Assembly: GCF_000218685.1 (NCBI RefSeq)
Contig: NW_006763292.1
Span: 2,805,909 to 2,869,908, forward strand
Length of the DNA stretch: 64,000 nucleotides
From: Serpula lacrymans var. lacrymans S7.9
Taxonomy: Eukaryota > Basidiomycota > Agaricomycetes > Boletales > Serpulaceae
Direction: 5' to 3'
The notes beneath the pieces are model-generated. The model did no database searches. It was not told where the DNA came from and saw only the letters and a program-made list of their open reading frames with translations. Positions 39,801-53,106 of this stretch are shown here, one piece after another. A program made the translations under genes and the position numbers. Position 1 is the first letter of the stretch; every line of letters begins with the position of its first letter.

Positions 39801-42247
39801 CAGGGACTAGAAGATCCCTCGAATCAGTAGCCATCAAGTCATCTCAGAGAGCTTGCCTTCATGTGGCACCGAGAAAAATAATCGCCCTTTCTCTATTTCC
39901 TCTTCATTAGTTGATAGGCAATACCTGACATAAACGTTGCTCGTTCAATTGACTCCTGTAGATTGATAGATTGACGTACCAAATCATGTGCAAGCGCTCA
40001 TTGAGTTCCGTCTTGCAGATTCGAGACTCGATGAACTTCTGAACGGTATTGAATTCTTGCTTTCTTCCCGCGTTGAAACTGTCTGTATCATGAACCCGGA
40101 GGAACTTGTTGCACTTCAGCTCCAGTACCTTCTCGATATCGCGCACATCTTCACTTGACTAGCGAAAAAAAAAATTAGTATATGGTATGGTCTATATATT
40201 GGGAATCTCACCACTTCCTCGCCGCACACCTAAATTGCCTGTAAATACTCAAAAACATACGTAGGATATAAGCGCAGCTCTCACCTCACTGATGATTGTC
40301 TTCTTTCCGCATTCAGGCTCGCCAATAATCAATAGCCTAAATTTATCCTCTTCGATAGATGATAAATGGTTCACAATCTCTTCCATCCTGCCCCGAATTG
40401 ATGACATTACTATCTTGTCTGACTCGCGGGGAAGGGCACTCCAGTCGATTGCAATAATTTGTCGCTGCAGAGACTCGAGGTTGGTAGAAGTAGTACACTC
40501 TTTAACAATTTCTTCAAGTGCGTGATCGTCTTTGACGTTCGAAAGGAAAATCTGTTGCATAAGGAGTGTCAAATCTTAAATCGGAGTGGATATAGTCCAT
40601 ATATCAAATTCAGCTGAGGAAAAAAATATAGAAATCGTTACATGCCTATTACTAGCTGCGCGCATTGGTAGGCCTTCCGCTCTGTGGCATCCATCCTTGT
40701 GAAGTGGGAACTAACGAGAGACGAAATTGTCTGCGGGTTATCCTCAATATGTCTTTTCCCCTCAACATATCTTTTGAACAGCGACAGAATCTGTGCCGGT
40801 GTTACAGCATGATGAGAACAGTCAACGTTATGACCTGAAAATAAAGATAGGTGCACAGACCTTTTCAACAGGCCAGGTGGAGCCCCAGACTTCAATAAGC
40901 TTGTGTCTCAAGTCTAATGGAAGAGCTTTCTCATCGTTTCCTGACACAGCAACTACCAACAGCAATGCGTAGATAAGTATACATGCTGATTAATGTGGAG
41001 AGATAAATGCGACACATACATGGAAGCCCGTAACTGGATGATAAAAACCAGTTGATTGTCAATAGCGAAGCTAGGTTCAAATCTTAAAGGAATACTTACT
41101 GCAATGATAAACGACGCTTGGAGCTCACATTTGCGTTCTGTGCTCTGATGAAGAGAGCTTGTAATCGGGTGAAGGGATCGCTCTTTGTGATCATGTCGCC
41201 TTGAAGCGATGATATAGTGACTTGAATCAATTCAGCGAAGCGATCATCTTTGGGAGTACTATCATGAGCTGGGTTGGATATGATTAGCTTATGAGTATCC
41301 ATAATGTTGATACACGTACCATTGGATAACATCACAACAGCCTTAGGTGGATGAGGCATCCGCATAAGCAAAGCTTCGTAGTTTTTCTTGAACCTTTCTT
41401 TAGCGATTACCGTGGCTGATTGATTTAGTTTTTCCTCATTATCGGCAGCACTCTTTATATCATTGAGTTCCTCCAGCACACATAAGTCAAACCTCGTTAA
41501 GATAACCACAACAGGGACTGCAGCGCCTGTCATTCAATCAGTAATACGCCATTTGGGAGAGCTTGCCTTGATGAGGCTTTGAAAAGAACATTTCCGCTCT
41601 TGGTATTTCCTTTGGATTCATCGATAGGCAATACCTGATATTCACACCTATTTTAAGTCCGTATGAATGCGAAAAGAATACGAGTGGACGTACCATATGG
41701 CGTGTAAGTGCTCGTTGGGTCTCTCCGGACGGCATCGAGAATCGATGAACTTTTGAAGAGCGTTAAACTCTTGCTTGGGTACAACTTCAAAACCTTTGGA
41801 CTCATGAACCAAAAAGAGATCATTATTCTTAAATGACCTTTCCTTATGGATGTCATTGACACCACCACGCTAAAATTTTACATTAGATTATATCACATTC
41901 TGGAAAATCAACAGATATTACGGATGAACTCAGTGTAAAATTTTGGCGATGGGAGGTTGGTTTGGTACCACTAGATTTCGCCACTGACACTGGCACTTCC
42001 TCGCCGCACACCTAAGATAGATTTTAATGATACCCACATACACATGCACATTGTTCACCTTTTTCAGAATTGTAGTCTTCCCGCATCCAGACTGGCCAAT
42101 GATCAATAACCTAAACTTATCATGATCTTTTTGCAAAGCCATGGATTTGCCATCGCTGGTTGACGTGGATATGGGTCGAGGCTTGCGCTCTGGCTTAATC
42201 CTAGTATGTGTCTCATTGCGCAGGCCGTCTTTGGGATGGAATGACAT
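36801..42247 (-). CDS. three tandem P-loop GTPase modules in one gene
   Basis: Three paralogous units of about 1.7-1.8 kb follow each other on the minus strand. Module 1 starts at ATG 42247: G1 GQSGCGKT (about 42080), G3 VHESKGFE (about 41800), G4 LTRFD (about 41500). Module 2: G1 GEPECGKK (about 40305), G3 VHDTDSFNAG (about 40080), G4 FTKYN (about 39785). Module 3: G1 GKTGCGKT (about 38600), G3 VHDSEGFEAG (about 38290), G4 FTKFD (about 37985). The helical tail of module 1 (LTLLMQQIFLSNVKDDHALE) and the P-loop of module 2 lie in one uninterrupted exon (40572-40290), and the same holds for modules 2 and 3 (38868-38560). Module 3 alone ends in a stop after its tail (36801). It is therefore one gene with many small exons, not three. 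Module 2 departs from consensus at G1, G3 and G4. Exon borders and expression are unverified. Confidence 0.7.
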
Positions 42248-45200
42248 GGTGGATCGTCGACTGTAGTCCGAGATAGGCCCCGATAGCGAGAAGGCTGACC
42301 ATCTTGGATTGTGCCCCTTTTGTCACTACTAGGCGCTCAAAGTATACTCGAAGCGCTGGGAACGCTTTGAATCCGCTTTCTTCCGTAGTAATCATCGACC
42401 GTTCTGAAGAACCACATTATGCCTGGATATCTTCTGGTCTAGATGATGTCCGGCAGATACACAGACATGGTATCTGGAACGACTGTGATTGCAAGCACTG
42501 GTGTGAGAACTTGAATAGCGAAATAGCGGACTTTTGGTCGACGCAGACTCTTTCTGTGTTCGTGTTTCATTTTTTCCACCCTGTCTCTATGATATCCAGC
42601 TGAATTTGCTGCTGAAATACCATGCCAGACTCCAATCAGATTGTGAGATGAAGCCTACCCTGCATGCAGGGCAGGCCCAAGTTCTTATCGCCAAGCCTCG
42701 TCGGAGTCACGGTCAATACCCGATAATTACTTTCATCAAATCAATTTCCCCACTCAGACTCAGTTACTACAAATGTCATGCCAAAGGACAGTTTAATGTA
42801 CGTGGAACCCATACTGGCAGGCATGGTTCCAGACGTCCATGGCGGCGGGCAAATGTGGGCTCCTCAATTGATAGGTAAGATATCATTTGAGCTGAACGGT
42901 GACTACCAGTTTCGCCTTACGCTCTCGTTTAGGATGCATGATAGCGTCAAGGTGCCATAGAACTCGTAGAACGCTCTCCAAACGGATACTGACATGAAAG
43001 AGCGTAGCTTATATGGGGTCGCGTTGGGTCAATCCTGGTTTTATTGGCGTGCTTTCCCTCGTGATGCCATGTATATCAAGTACCTGGTGAGTCACTTTTA
43101 TATTCTTCCTCTTTGCGATAGACTGGACTATCTTCAGGTCATAACTATCTTGTACGTATATCCACCATCACCATTTTTTGAAGTCACTTACGCTCTTCTA
43201 TTTATCATAACATGCCGACCCAAAAAAAGGGTCCTGGATACTGTACACACCTATACCACGGTCTCCATAGCTAGCATATATCTCATCAACGGCAGGCGCG
43301 ATAATTTTCCAGCGCCCTATATACCCTGGCAAGTCTGCACACTGGACCCCTCTCTTCCGAGTTAACGAAGTATGGTGATATACTTGTAGGCAACTCAATG
43401 TAAGTTGATAATCTAGTAGCTGTCTATAAGTGATACTGAGGGGACGATCAGTTGGCTGGATTTCTCGTCGTAAGTTTTCCTGTCTTGCCATCGCCTCCTA
43501 TCACGTTCAGAGGTCAAACTTCCGCCATACAAAGTACTTCACTACATTCACAGTGCAGAGGTAAGTCACGTTCCACCTGATTAGTTCAATCATGGTAGTC
43601 ACAAAGCCTCAGTTTCTATGCACTCAGAGTTTGGATAAGTCAGTTTCAGCTTCCACAACTACCACCTTGTGATCTGACATCTAAGCTAGTTAGCGCCAGA
43701 AACAGGCCACTCACAGCTGCCATAGTAAGTCTTTTCATTTACTTGTACAGGTGGAGTTCATGTACTCACTTCCGGGCAGTTGTTAACGTCCAGCACCTGC
43801 CTCGGTAAGTGTTGCATCTTTGAAAAATCAAAGTGGAACAGGAATTCTGCTGATGTAATTCACAGTTCTGGGACTCTGTTAGTATTCAATTGCTTGTCGT
43901 TATAATTCAAGACTTACATCGTTACGCACAGTGTGCGTTGCACTCGGGTAAGTTCGTCTTTCCTTTCAATGATGAACTTGTCGATTGTATGCGATACAGA
44001 GCAACCAGTGGTGTAAATGTGCTTTACAGCACTCCGGTTCGTCATCTAAAATCGGCATCCCGAGGTGTTTATCTAAGAAACTTTCATGTTAGCTTTATGC
44101 TTGTGCTGCATTGGTAAGGTTTGTCTGTGATATACTCATCACAGGCTCTGTGGTCTTTTATTTACGCGAAGGACGAACGGGAATAAAACGGTACGGAACC
44201 ACACTGTCGCTACACCACTATAAAAATAGTTTGATATTGTCATGCCTTGTGTAGAACGGAGACGCTCACCCAGCACATCATCGTCGTATCTGTCAACATG
44301 GGACTGATCACTTGGTGAGCCGTACAGGTTATCAGGGACTTTGATTTCAAGCTGAACGTGAAGTAGCTTCTTGTCACTCTCTATTTTTATCCTGGTGAGC
44401 GTTCATTTTTGTGCCTTGGGATATTGATGCGATCCTAGGTCCTTCCTATTGAAATAAGTACATCGTGCAACACGGACAGTATTACATCAGCGCCCCCACT
44501 GCGATGCTGACGAAATGTAAGCACATGAACTTTTCTAAAGCGATCGTGCTCGCTTTTCTAAAAATCCTGCTGGATAGGTTACACGAACTCCCTCCTAACA
44601 GTGTGCGTAGTTAGTTGCAGCTGTCCTGTCACTGTCGCCGGCGTGCTTGATTTGTTAGGGTCAGTCTAATGATTTTGGTACTATAGATTAAATGCAAGGA
44701 AATCCGTTCGTCATCAAGATCAAGTCTTACACCTACCCACCTTATCCTTATCGACATAACCGTGGATAATATTTATCAGTTCTACGCGAGATCGGCATGG
44801 CGTATGGATGGCAGTTACAATTTGCACTTTCTATACAACACTCCATTTATTACGGCGATACTGGTATTTGCGGACAATCATAACCTTCGGTGCTAAGTAA
44901 CTTATCTTAATACCTAGTATATTAATTCTCGTCCTTGTACTTGTTCTAGAATGACATCTCTATCTCCACGTTCGGACGTCCATCTGCGTTGAGGTTGTCT
45001 GCTTATAGGAGAATACTAAATCCCCTGCCCCTCACATTGGTAGCCGACAGAAGCATCGCCAAACCCGTGCGTTTCGAGCTTAAAAAGATAGAGAATATGA
45101 TTGTGGATAATCTCAAACATATTCTGCAAGTCGACAGTTCATTTCTAAACAATCATGTCAACAAATGGGGATTTTCTGAGCATCCGGGTTTCCGTTCGAT

Positions 45201-45611
45201 AATTCGCGTTGTTTGTCTGGGAGAAAGGTAATGTAACAGACACATCTGGGACGATATATTGATAGCATTCACCACTACGAGCAGCGCTGTCCTACTTTTA
45301 TGATGAAGGAAGGCTACAATAAGTTATAGCAGCCTAGGAACCCGTTTTCGACAAATTCGAGTGCTATTGTTAACGCCGGACTTAGCCGCTCCTGTCCTGT
45401 TACATGTCTTAAATTTTCTTATCTGCTAGTATTAAATCAAAGTCAGGAAGGCCGTCGACCACTGCTTAAATATGTTGTCGTCCTCCATACAGGATTTCGC
45501 TTTAGAGTGTCACGGTTGTCACAATGTGACGTACGAATAAACCCCTCTGTCCCGAACGAGATGGATCATCATCACCGACGATAGAATTTTACCCCATTAA
45601 CATTAACTACC
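42248..45611. other. degenerate stretch with many donor-like sites
   Basis: No complete gene can be assembled. A piece at 42785-42960 reads LAGMVPDVHGGGQMWAPQLI and ELNGDYQFRLTLSFRMHDSV and looks coding. Between 43560 and 44160 at least five GTAAGT-like donors occur about 60-100 bp apart, with intervening bits as short as 20-40 nt. A frame at 44989-45231 (KKIENMIVDNLKHILQVDSS) may be another exon. This could be a gene made of very small exons or its ruins. Confidence 0.35.
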
Positions 45612-46449
45612 ATGGTCTCCTCTTCAGAACACATACAGCGTAGTAATGGCAGTACTTCAGACAACGGTGAAGACTCACCTCTGTCTCAGCTTTTGTTTGT
45701 CTCCACCACCGTCCTGCAGCAAGCCGTTGACCTCGTGGAGAACGTCCTCACCACCGACGACCAGCTCACAACTCAGTCCAAATTTTTGCCTGGTTCCACA
45801 ATAGGTATAATATCACGAGATTTCTCAGCTTTGTGGTTCTCTCATTATAACTTTATCTCATTTCAGGTAGACATCTGCGGCACGCTCGCGACCACTTCGT
45901 TTTGCTCGTCGACTGTATCGCTGAACCAGAACCTCACATTCTATCCTATGACACTCGTTCTCGCAATACGCCCATGGAAACAAGTCTTGGTAGTGCAAGA
46001 GACTCGTTGAAAGATGCAATATCGCGACTTGAGGACATCGTACCTAAAACCAGCCTGGAACAACCTATGACTCTCAACGCCGTCACTCCCTTCATGCAAA
46101 CACTCGAAACTACATTTGGAAGAGAGGTGACTTGGTTTATTGTTCGTTCTGTGATTATACTTCTCATATTTGTATCTTCCAACTTAGCTATGGTTCGCGA
46201 GTTTGCATGCCGTTCATCATTGGTCAATGGTGTGTTCCTTAAAACTATCCATATTTCACATTTAAACTCACCTTAAACTCAGGTCCGTGTCATAGCTGGA
46301 GAAATGGTTAGTTCCCTTGCCATATGTCTTCGATATAATATACTCACGGTATTATCTAGGATATAACTTTGCAAGATAGCTTTGGTTTTGCTCCATCGAC
46401 GCTGATGTACAAAGGAACCGATGTTCTTTCTGGCAAGGCAAAAATATGA
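45612..46449 (+). CDS. DinB-like helical-bundle protein
   Basis: Five exons can be set: 45612-45804, 45867-46126, 46188-46229, 46283-46306 and 46360-46449, all with GT-AG introns. The protein (about 202 residues) reads LLFVSTTVLQQAVDLVENVL, GRHLRHARDHFVLLVDCIAE, SYDTRSRNTPMETSLGSARD, TFGRELWFASLHAVHHWSMV and DSFGFAPSTLMYKG. The H...D-H and H-A-V-H-H clusters are the metal-binding His residues of the DinB/YfiT four-helix bundle. Fungi carry conserved members of unknown substrate; thiol-dependent transferase or metallohydrolase activity is a family-level guess. All splice junctions keep the frame, so the gene appears intact in a degenerate neighbourhood. Confidence 0.8.
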
Positions 46450-49400
46450 ACTTGAGTGATGCCTTCGTATATGTTGTTACCTTAAAATAGTGTGTTCGAG
46501 GGTTTTGTCTTGTCTTCGGGTTTGCTCACTCAATGTTGCAGTATGTCTCTCGCACAATACAATTTGCATCATGTTTCGTTTCTTTCTTCGTTTCAGTGGA
46601 CAAGTCCATTTAAATTATGGGTACATAGATTTAAAATCGCTCAAACTTTACCAAGTCTGCTAATTTCACTCAGAGAAATACCCAGAGACATCTCTTGACA
46701 GTTGTCCCCCAAATTGATCCTCAGGTTGAATGATATACATCACAGGTGTCAAATATAACAAGGTTTTATATTATCTGGTTATCTGGTTCGCATTGTGGCC
46801 TTCGAAGCTGAGGAATGTGAAATTGGAAAAGCTTTATATCCGAGGCCAAAATGCGTGGATGTGAATGAGGACAGCGGGATATCTTCGGGAAGGACAAGAT
46901 AACGATCAGAGAATTCGAGAATGATGTCTGCACTCCGACTGGCGAACAAATATCCGTCTGCTATGGGAACGAAAGCTTTAACGAGGGCCTTGAGATCATT
47001 CAGCTTAGCTTAGCGAACCGTTCCTCCCGCGTTCCAATACACATTCCTCGGCTTGTCGACGCTATAGATATTCCAAATAGCATCTATCTCACCTTTCAGA
47101 CATTGATATGACCCGCTATGTCCTAACACAAGCGAGACAATTAGAAGAAATCCAGCAAGCCACTACCACATGCGAGCATGTATAGATTGACTACTTCGCA
47201 ACATCCCTTATAGTATGCTAAGCAGTTGCTCTATCTTGACAGCAATTTAAAAAAAGGTTAAAGAGTGTCAGAGCCGTTGCCTTGAGGTGGATTAGCAGGA
47301 CCTTGTGGATCATATTGGAAACTTTGAGACGCTTACATGCTACGACAGGATAAGAGTTCAAAATCACTGCAGACTACCAACCAAATCTCACCTTTCTCTC
47401 TAATAGCCACCCATGAATTTGGGAAGGAGGTCTGAAAGAGTATCTTGAAAGGCGCCATGACCCACTAGTACGCTGACAGGGAATAAATCATTTTGACATG
47501 TCCATTCGACTCATTAGCGGTCTCTGTAAGCGGATTTCAACCTGCTTCTACCTAGGACCCTTGTAATCATCCTCGTGCGCCGGTTTGAAACCACATATGA
47601 CTATATGCTAGTGGGCGCCCCCGCATTTAACTTGGTATCAGAGTCCTTTTCGATCCGTACCACGCGAATAAAGCCAATATATAGCTTTCGTACAGAAGAG
47701 ATTCCTACTGCTCCAGCATTTCTAGATTTCTGGTTAGTTATTGTGATCATAATAGTCCGATGATATAATGTCGTACATATTTTTCATTATATCTTCAGCG
47801 ATTCATCTTCAATTACATTTATATCTTACGATTGAATTTATCACCTGAATATGAAGATTTATGGGCGTGAAGAAGTGGTGTGAGTAGTTATGAACAACCC
47901 GAGTGTCACGGACAAAGCCGAAGCGCGGAGTTGAAACTGATGATTTCGTTATTGGAGTTCATTGAATTTCATCATGGTTTTACTCTAGTCCTACAGCAGA
48001 ACGATTGCTGAAGAAAAAATATCATGTCTAAACGTCACCTACTATCACCCTAGTCGCTCAAAGCATATTTTATATCGCTGAAATACCCAATTTCTTCGTC
48101 CTCTCGACGGGAATAAGATACCCCACACGCTGGTTTATCATCACTGGCTTTGGTCCAAAGTTACGAACTTATGGTCGACGGCCTGCACTGTCTCGCCAAT
48201 GTACCATCAGAAACTGCGTAAGACTTTTATTGTAAGCCATCGAGCAATCACAACTGCTTCTTCGAGCATTATTTGGGTGACTGTAAGTTTCTTTCATTTT
48301 TGATGTCGTCCGAGGTGATTTACGACATTGGAAAGTCTAGACTGTTATTGAATGAACTCGAATGCATCACAGGATAGAGGAGCCCCAGCTTCACCTAAGA
48401 AGTACAAGATCGTCCGTCTTCAAAGCAGGCCAGCCGACCAGTCTTAATCGTATGAATCCTTGTAGTGTGGAATCTGCAGCTCCTGTCCTAAGGGTGCTGC
48501 ACCATGGCGGAAAACTGTAAGGGCATTCCAGGACACATTCCTTCATTGGTAGGGATATTCATGTGGAATTCGCGTCCGCCGTTCGCCCAGCCCATGCGTA
48601 TGATTTCCAAAAAGCTTTCTATCGCATTCTATCATCTATCGCTCTTAAAATCATCCAAAGATTCCAACGCGGAACGCAAAGATTCCCACATGAGCGGCTG
48701 GGTTTGACAATCGGATGGTTGGATCGATATGGCTCATCGTGTCTACTCCTCTAGAAAATAATACGTCAGGATAACACAAAAGACCTTCGGAGGATTTGTG
48801 GTCCCTGCTTACTCGAAAGCAAAAAATTCCACGCGAGAGTTGTAGAAATAAAGTTGCAGCGATAGGTGATTTTCTCGGTATGAGTCGTAGGATAAGTTGT
48901 GGGAAACGATCAAGTTACAGAGGGCGAAAACTCCTAGATAGGTCCCTTGGATCCGTCTTGTGCGCTTCATTTTTTTTTACATTAGGCCAAGCGTCCATGA
49001 CTCGGGAATGTAAGTTCCAGGCTAGTCACTGATGCATAACGTTTAGACACTATCTTTGTGCATCGCATATGCATGCCCACTAATTCAAATGAAGTTGGTA
49101 CGTAAATAATAGTAACAAGGAAAGAAATAACTAACCTGGGATTATTCTCAGGACTTGTCCATCTGTCGAGATTGCCACTTGGGATGTCATGCTTGACTTT
49201 GGATATACTCGAATCATAAGCGGTGTGGTGCACCCCGTTATCCCTCAGCTGTTAATAGTGACTCCCACACAGGTAAAAGCGGTGACTGGTTTGGTACCGT
49301 TGCCTTTGATAGAGCCAAGAAGGTTGCTGCGCTAGAAAGAGGGTCAAGATAATAACCCGGCTATGCAAGTGATGTTGGACAAACCTTAGTAGTGTGAATT

Positions 49401-51630
49401 GGGGTAGATATCAGTGATCACTGACACTTCGTCGGCGAACCTCGTATTACCTTCTCTCGAGTTGTTCTACGAGATCGTGCGAAGACACGCAAAACTGTTG
49501 CGAGGGCAGTGATGCACCAGAAACAATTGAATCTGCGTAATCCACCCAATTGTTCGGTGAGTAGAAAGCAATCAGGTGGGATTAAATCCTGATTTCCCCA
49601 TAGGTTATATCAGATCGCTTGAAGGGCATCGTTGATTCTGAGGTAACGACTCCAGCGGGTTGCGCGCCTCCATCAGTGTGATGTGCAGGTGCGATCAAGA
49701 TGCAGTCTTTCCTTTACCACTGCATCGCAATAGCCAAAGCAGAGTGGTGAGCATTTACCTGTGTATACCCAGAGACCTGCGCTGACCTCTCTGCTCGATA
49801 TCACAGTTTATGGATGGCAGTTGCACTGACAAGAGGATATATGAAGATAATACGCCGTCGAAGGAGGCTAATAATGAGACGAAGATGTTGTTGCTCGCCC
49901 AAGTGACGAACAATGGAAGGATAGCCTGAGAATGCCGTCGCCAGGTTTGTGGAAAGGAATACGCATTGGGGGGAGACTTGTCCTACACGCATATTTGTTT
50001 TCGCTGAAAACTGTACCGCCAGCATCAACATCATGATGGTGAGTGGGAGGCTGGCCACTGGCCGTGTATATGGAGCGGTTGATGAATTGCTGGCGAAGAC
50101 TACAGCATTGTAGTTGATGGGGGGTTTTTTTTTTCTGATATGATATAATTGAATCAAGGGCTGTAAGAGATTTTTCCGACATTGTTTACGTACCGAGTTT
50201 CGAGGTTCAGGTTGGTCTCCGCTAGAACTTGCATTTGTTCGACAGTTTGGTGACATGGCAAGTGGCACACGAAACCTGCTACTAACTCGACCGCTCCCTC
50301 GAGAGTCTGGTACAGCTGACAGTAATTTTTATTTTTCTCGAGCAGGAATGCTTAAATACTACAGTGCCTTCACTCTGCCCAGGCAACTTTTGAGCTGAGC
50401 TCAGGCAAATCAGTATTTTCCATGTCCATACAGTGTGGACCTCCGATATACTTATGGTGCTCCTGTCTGTTTCTACTCTCATAAGGAATCGTTGCTGATT
50501 ATTTTGTTGTGTTGCTTTTCACGAATTCCAAACATTACCCTCAGATAGCTGTCCGACACTCTGGGGTTTCCAGCTTCTGCAGCCCAATTTCCCCATCAGG
50601 ATTTTGACGTTAATCTACAGGGATCGTCTTGTATGAATCGGATTGGAGTTTTCGAAAGCTGGTGCAACGCTTGGGCCAGCATGTTCACATGAATTTTGTT
50701 CGTATTATCATTGGTGCTTTCGGATGCATTTCGCTTATTTTTTTTTGTGCCCGATTTACTATATAATCCATGCCCGCAGGATTAATAACCATCTTTCACG
50801 TTGCCCTGGCCAGCCGTTAATTTTCAACAGGCTACAAAATGGTCCACAGGATGAAAGTCACACGTGACATATCGTCGCTTTGGAAAGACCTCCCCTGTAT
50901 ACCTTGTAACGTGCATTATGCGATTCCGGCAAACTGCCTGCCAAATCATTCCCGGCTTGTGGGATGTACATTACCACTAGCGAAGTCCAACGCTACTACA
51001 AGTTAGTATAGCAAGGGGCCACTGCTTTCCAAAGTTCTCGATTCCCTTCCTTATACTGTCCGCAGCTGCAAACTTAAACGCGCTGTATGGTGTGCCCCCC
51101 TTCCTTGTAGTGCTTTCTCGTGTGATATTCACTCAGCGTCATTCAACGTAGGAGGTCATTGACATCAACTAGGTGGCTAGGTGTCACCATCGTTTGTGGG
51201 CCAGTTAATAGATCCTCGTTCCTGCCCTTCTAACAATATGCGCGGTCACGTCAATACCTCGATTCGCGACCACGGATAGATAGGCACTGTGATCGCCACT
51301 TCGTTGTCATCCCAGCACTCACAGGGTGCCACTATCAGATATGCGGTGCAATGTTCTCGGCTGAAATCCCGGTCCGACCATAATGGATGTAAAGCCAGAT
51401 AACATTTTCGCATATGGTTAAAGCCCAACTGCAATGTGCTTTTACTGAGTCAAAGCTTAGGTTTACACAGCGCTATGGAAATGTACTGCCTCGTATATTT
51501 TTGTTGAAACTTTGCACAAGGACATAGGCCTTACCCACATCCCTCCGAACCCACTCAATAACAACAGTAGAGTAAGCTACTGCATTCTAAGTTTATAAAT
51601 CACACTTGTTCATTTCATATAGACTAGGAT
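46450..51630. other. long gene-poor, degenerate stretch
   Basis: About 5 kb without a complete gene. Frames are short (under 160 codons) and unrecognised. At 46870-47090 the minus strand reads DAIWNIYSVDKPRNVYWNAG, then after one stop KLNDLKALVKAFVPIADGYL and RSADIILEFSDRYLVLPEDI, clearly a former coding sequence of unknown family. Isolated GTAAG donors recur. The longest frame (49801-50268, minus) has no supporting features. Confidence 0.4.
46870..47090 (-). pseudogene. unrecognised coding relic
   Basis: Minus-strand text with good protein character (AFVPIADGYLFASRSADIIL) interrupted by a TAA after NAGGTVR. No start, no neighbours in frame. Family not recognised. Confidence 0.35.
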
Positions 51631-51639
51631 GCATGGAGA

Positions 51640-52760
51640 AGATGATACTGCTGATTAATGGTATGCACAAAAAGGGTAAGCAATTCGTTGTATCCTGTCA
51701 CTATGTTCTTTACTGACCATCCTTTTACTAGGGACGACGTTTAGTCACGGCTGATCTTGCGCGCCCCTACTACCTCCAAATGGAACTTCTGTAAGTATTG
51801 CGATAGTCCTGCCAATGTATCAAATGCCTATCTGGTGTCAAAGTTTTGCGTGAGGTTGAGGTCTCTCACCCTGAGGATTCTAAAAAGAGCTCACGAATGA
51901 TGCGGTCACCCCTCCCTGTCCATGTATACAGAACAGCTGTACCTAAACTGAATTCGCTAGTTCCGATGCTACGACCTGCTTTTCGGCGTGAGTTTCCCAG
52001 ATTTGCCTTTATAGCCTTCGGCATATTGTTGCCAGTGACTGACATTACTGTGCATTTTAGGCGCTTGTCAGTCAGCTAGCCGTTCGACTGTACCGCTTCT
52101 GTTCGAGTTAGACATTCTGATCCTGGTGTTATGTGCAGTGTTACAATCTGCGCTTTTTATGGCCCAGAGAATTGGGTCCGCTTCAATCAGTTTTCTAGTT
52201 GTCAGTAACTGCACCGGCGCAGACTTGTGCCTATTCCGGTAAGCATTTCCTGCTGATTAAGGGTGTCAGTATCTAAAGCGTGTCTACAAGTTCGAAGTGG
52301 AACTCAACCATCTGATCCGCCGAGTAAGAACAACTGTAGGTAAGATGTTATGTCATATCGTGGAAGGAACTAACATTCACCATATGTATAAGATTACAAG
52401 ACTATACAGCGGTTGAATGCTTCTATCGGTGGTGATTTGAATACGGGTGCAGATGGTCGTAACGTTTTATGATAGGGGTTCCTTATGAGGCTAATCTGGA
52501 CATGCATCAACTAGGCTCTGTAAGATGCAGTCCTCAGCTAAGTTGATTAGAACCTAGACTGTTGCCACGACCTATATGCAGCCTTTCTCCAGTGTCATTT
52601 ACCCGCTCTCTCTGCCGAGGGTTATCGACGATTATATGGAACACCCCGATGGGAGGTACCGTCATCAGGGTAGGTCAGATACGTAAGGCATACCAATCAG
52701 CTTACCATCACACTTGACAAAGTATGTCCAATGTCACGGTAAGGATCACTGAGTAAGTTG
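51640..52760 (+). pseudogene. fragments of a small-exon protein, possibly C2-like
   Basis: Short coding pieces alternate with GT-AG spacers: TADLARPYYLQMELL (about 51740-51790), then LREVEVSHPEDSKKSSR and PLPVHVYRTAVPKLNS (51840-51980). Several donors (gtaagtatt 51792, gtgagtttc 51988, gtaagcatt 52239, gtaagatg 52338) punctuate the region. I recall agaric C2-domain proteins split into many tiny exons with similar wording, but a full reading frame cannot be built, so it may be a relic. Confidence 0.3.
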
Positions 52761-53106
52761 CGGGGTTGATGGACGTTCTGTTATATATTTCATTGAGCGA
52801 CCGCTGGCCTTTTTGGCCTTGTGCTTCGATTCACTGGCGTATTTTTTGAAGTGCGATTGCACAGATTTTTCATAATTTTCTATATCCCCTTCCCGTCTCT
52901 GTCTGTACATGTACTATGGTATGTAAACGATGTGCTCCGTAGCCTACCGCTTGTCAGTGGCCAGCTATTCAGTGCAAGGCATGTATGAAATGCCGGAAAC
53001 AGCCCAGAAAGCACGTGATGTGTTGACGTATATGGCTTTCCTTACTGCAGCACCGTCTTGTGCAAGTTTGATGCTTGGACTCCTTCATGCTGTTTGACTC
53101 CCTTCA

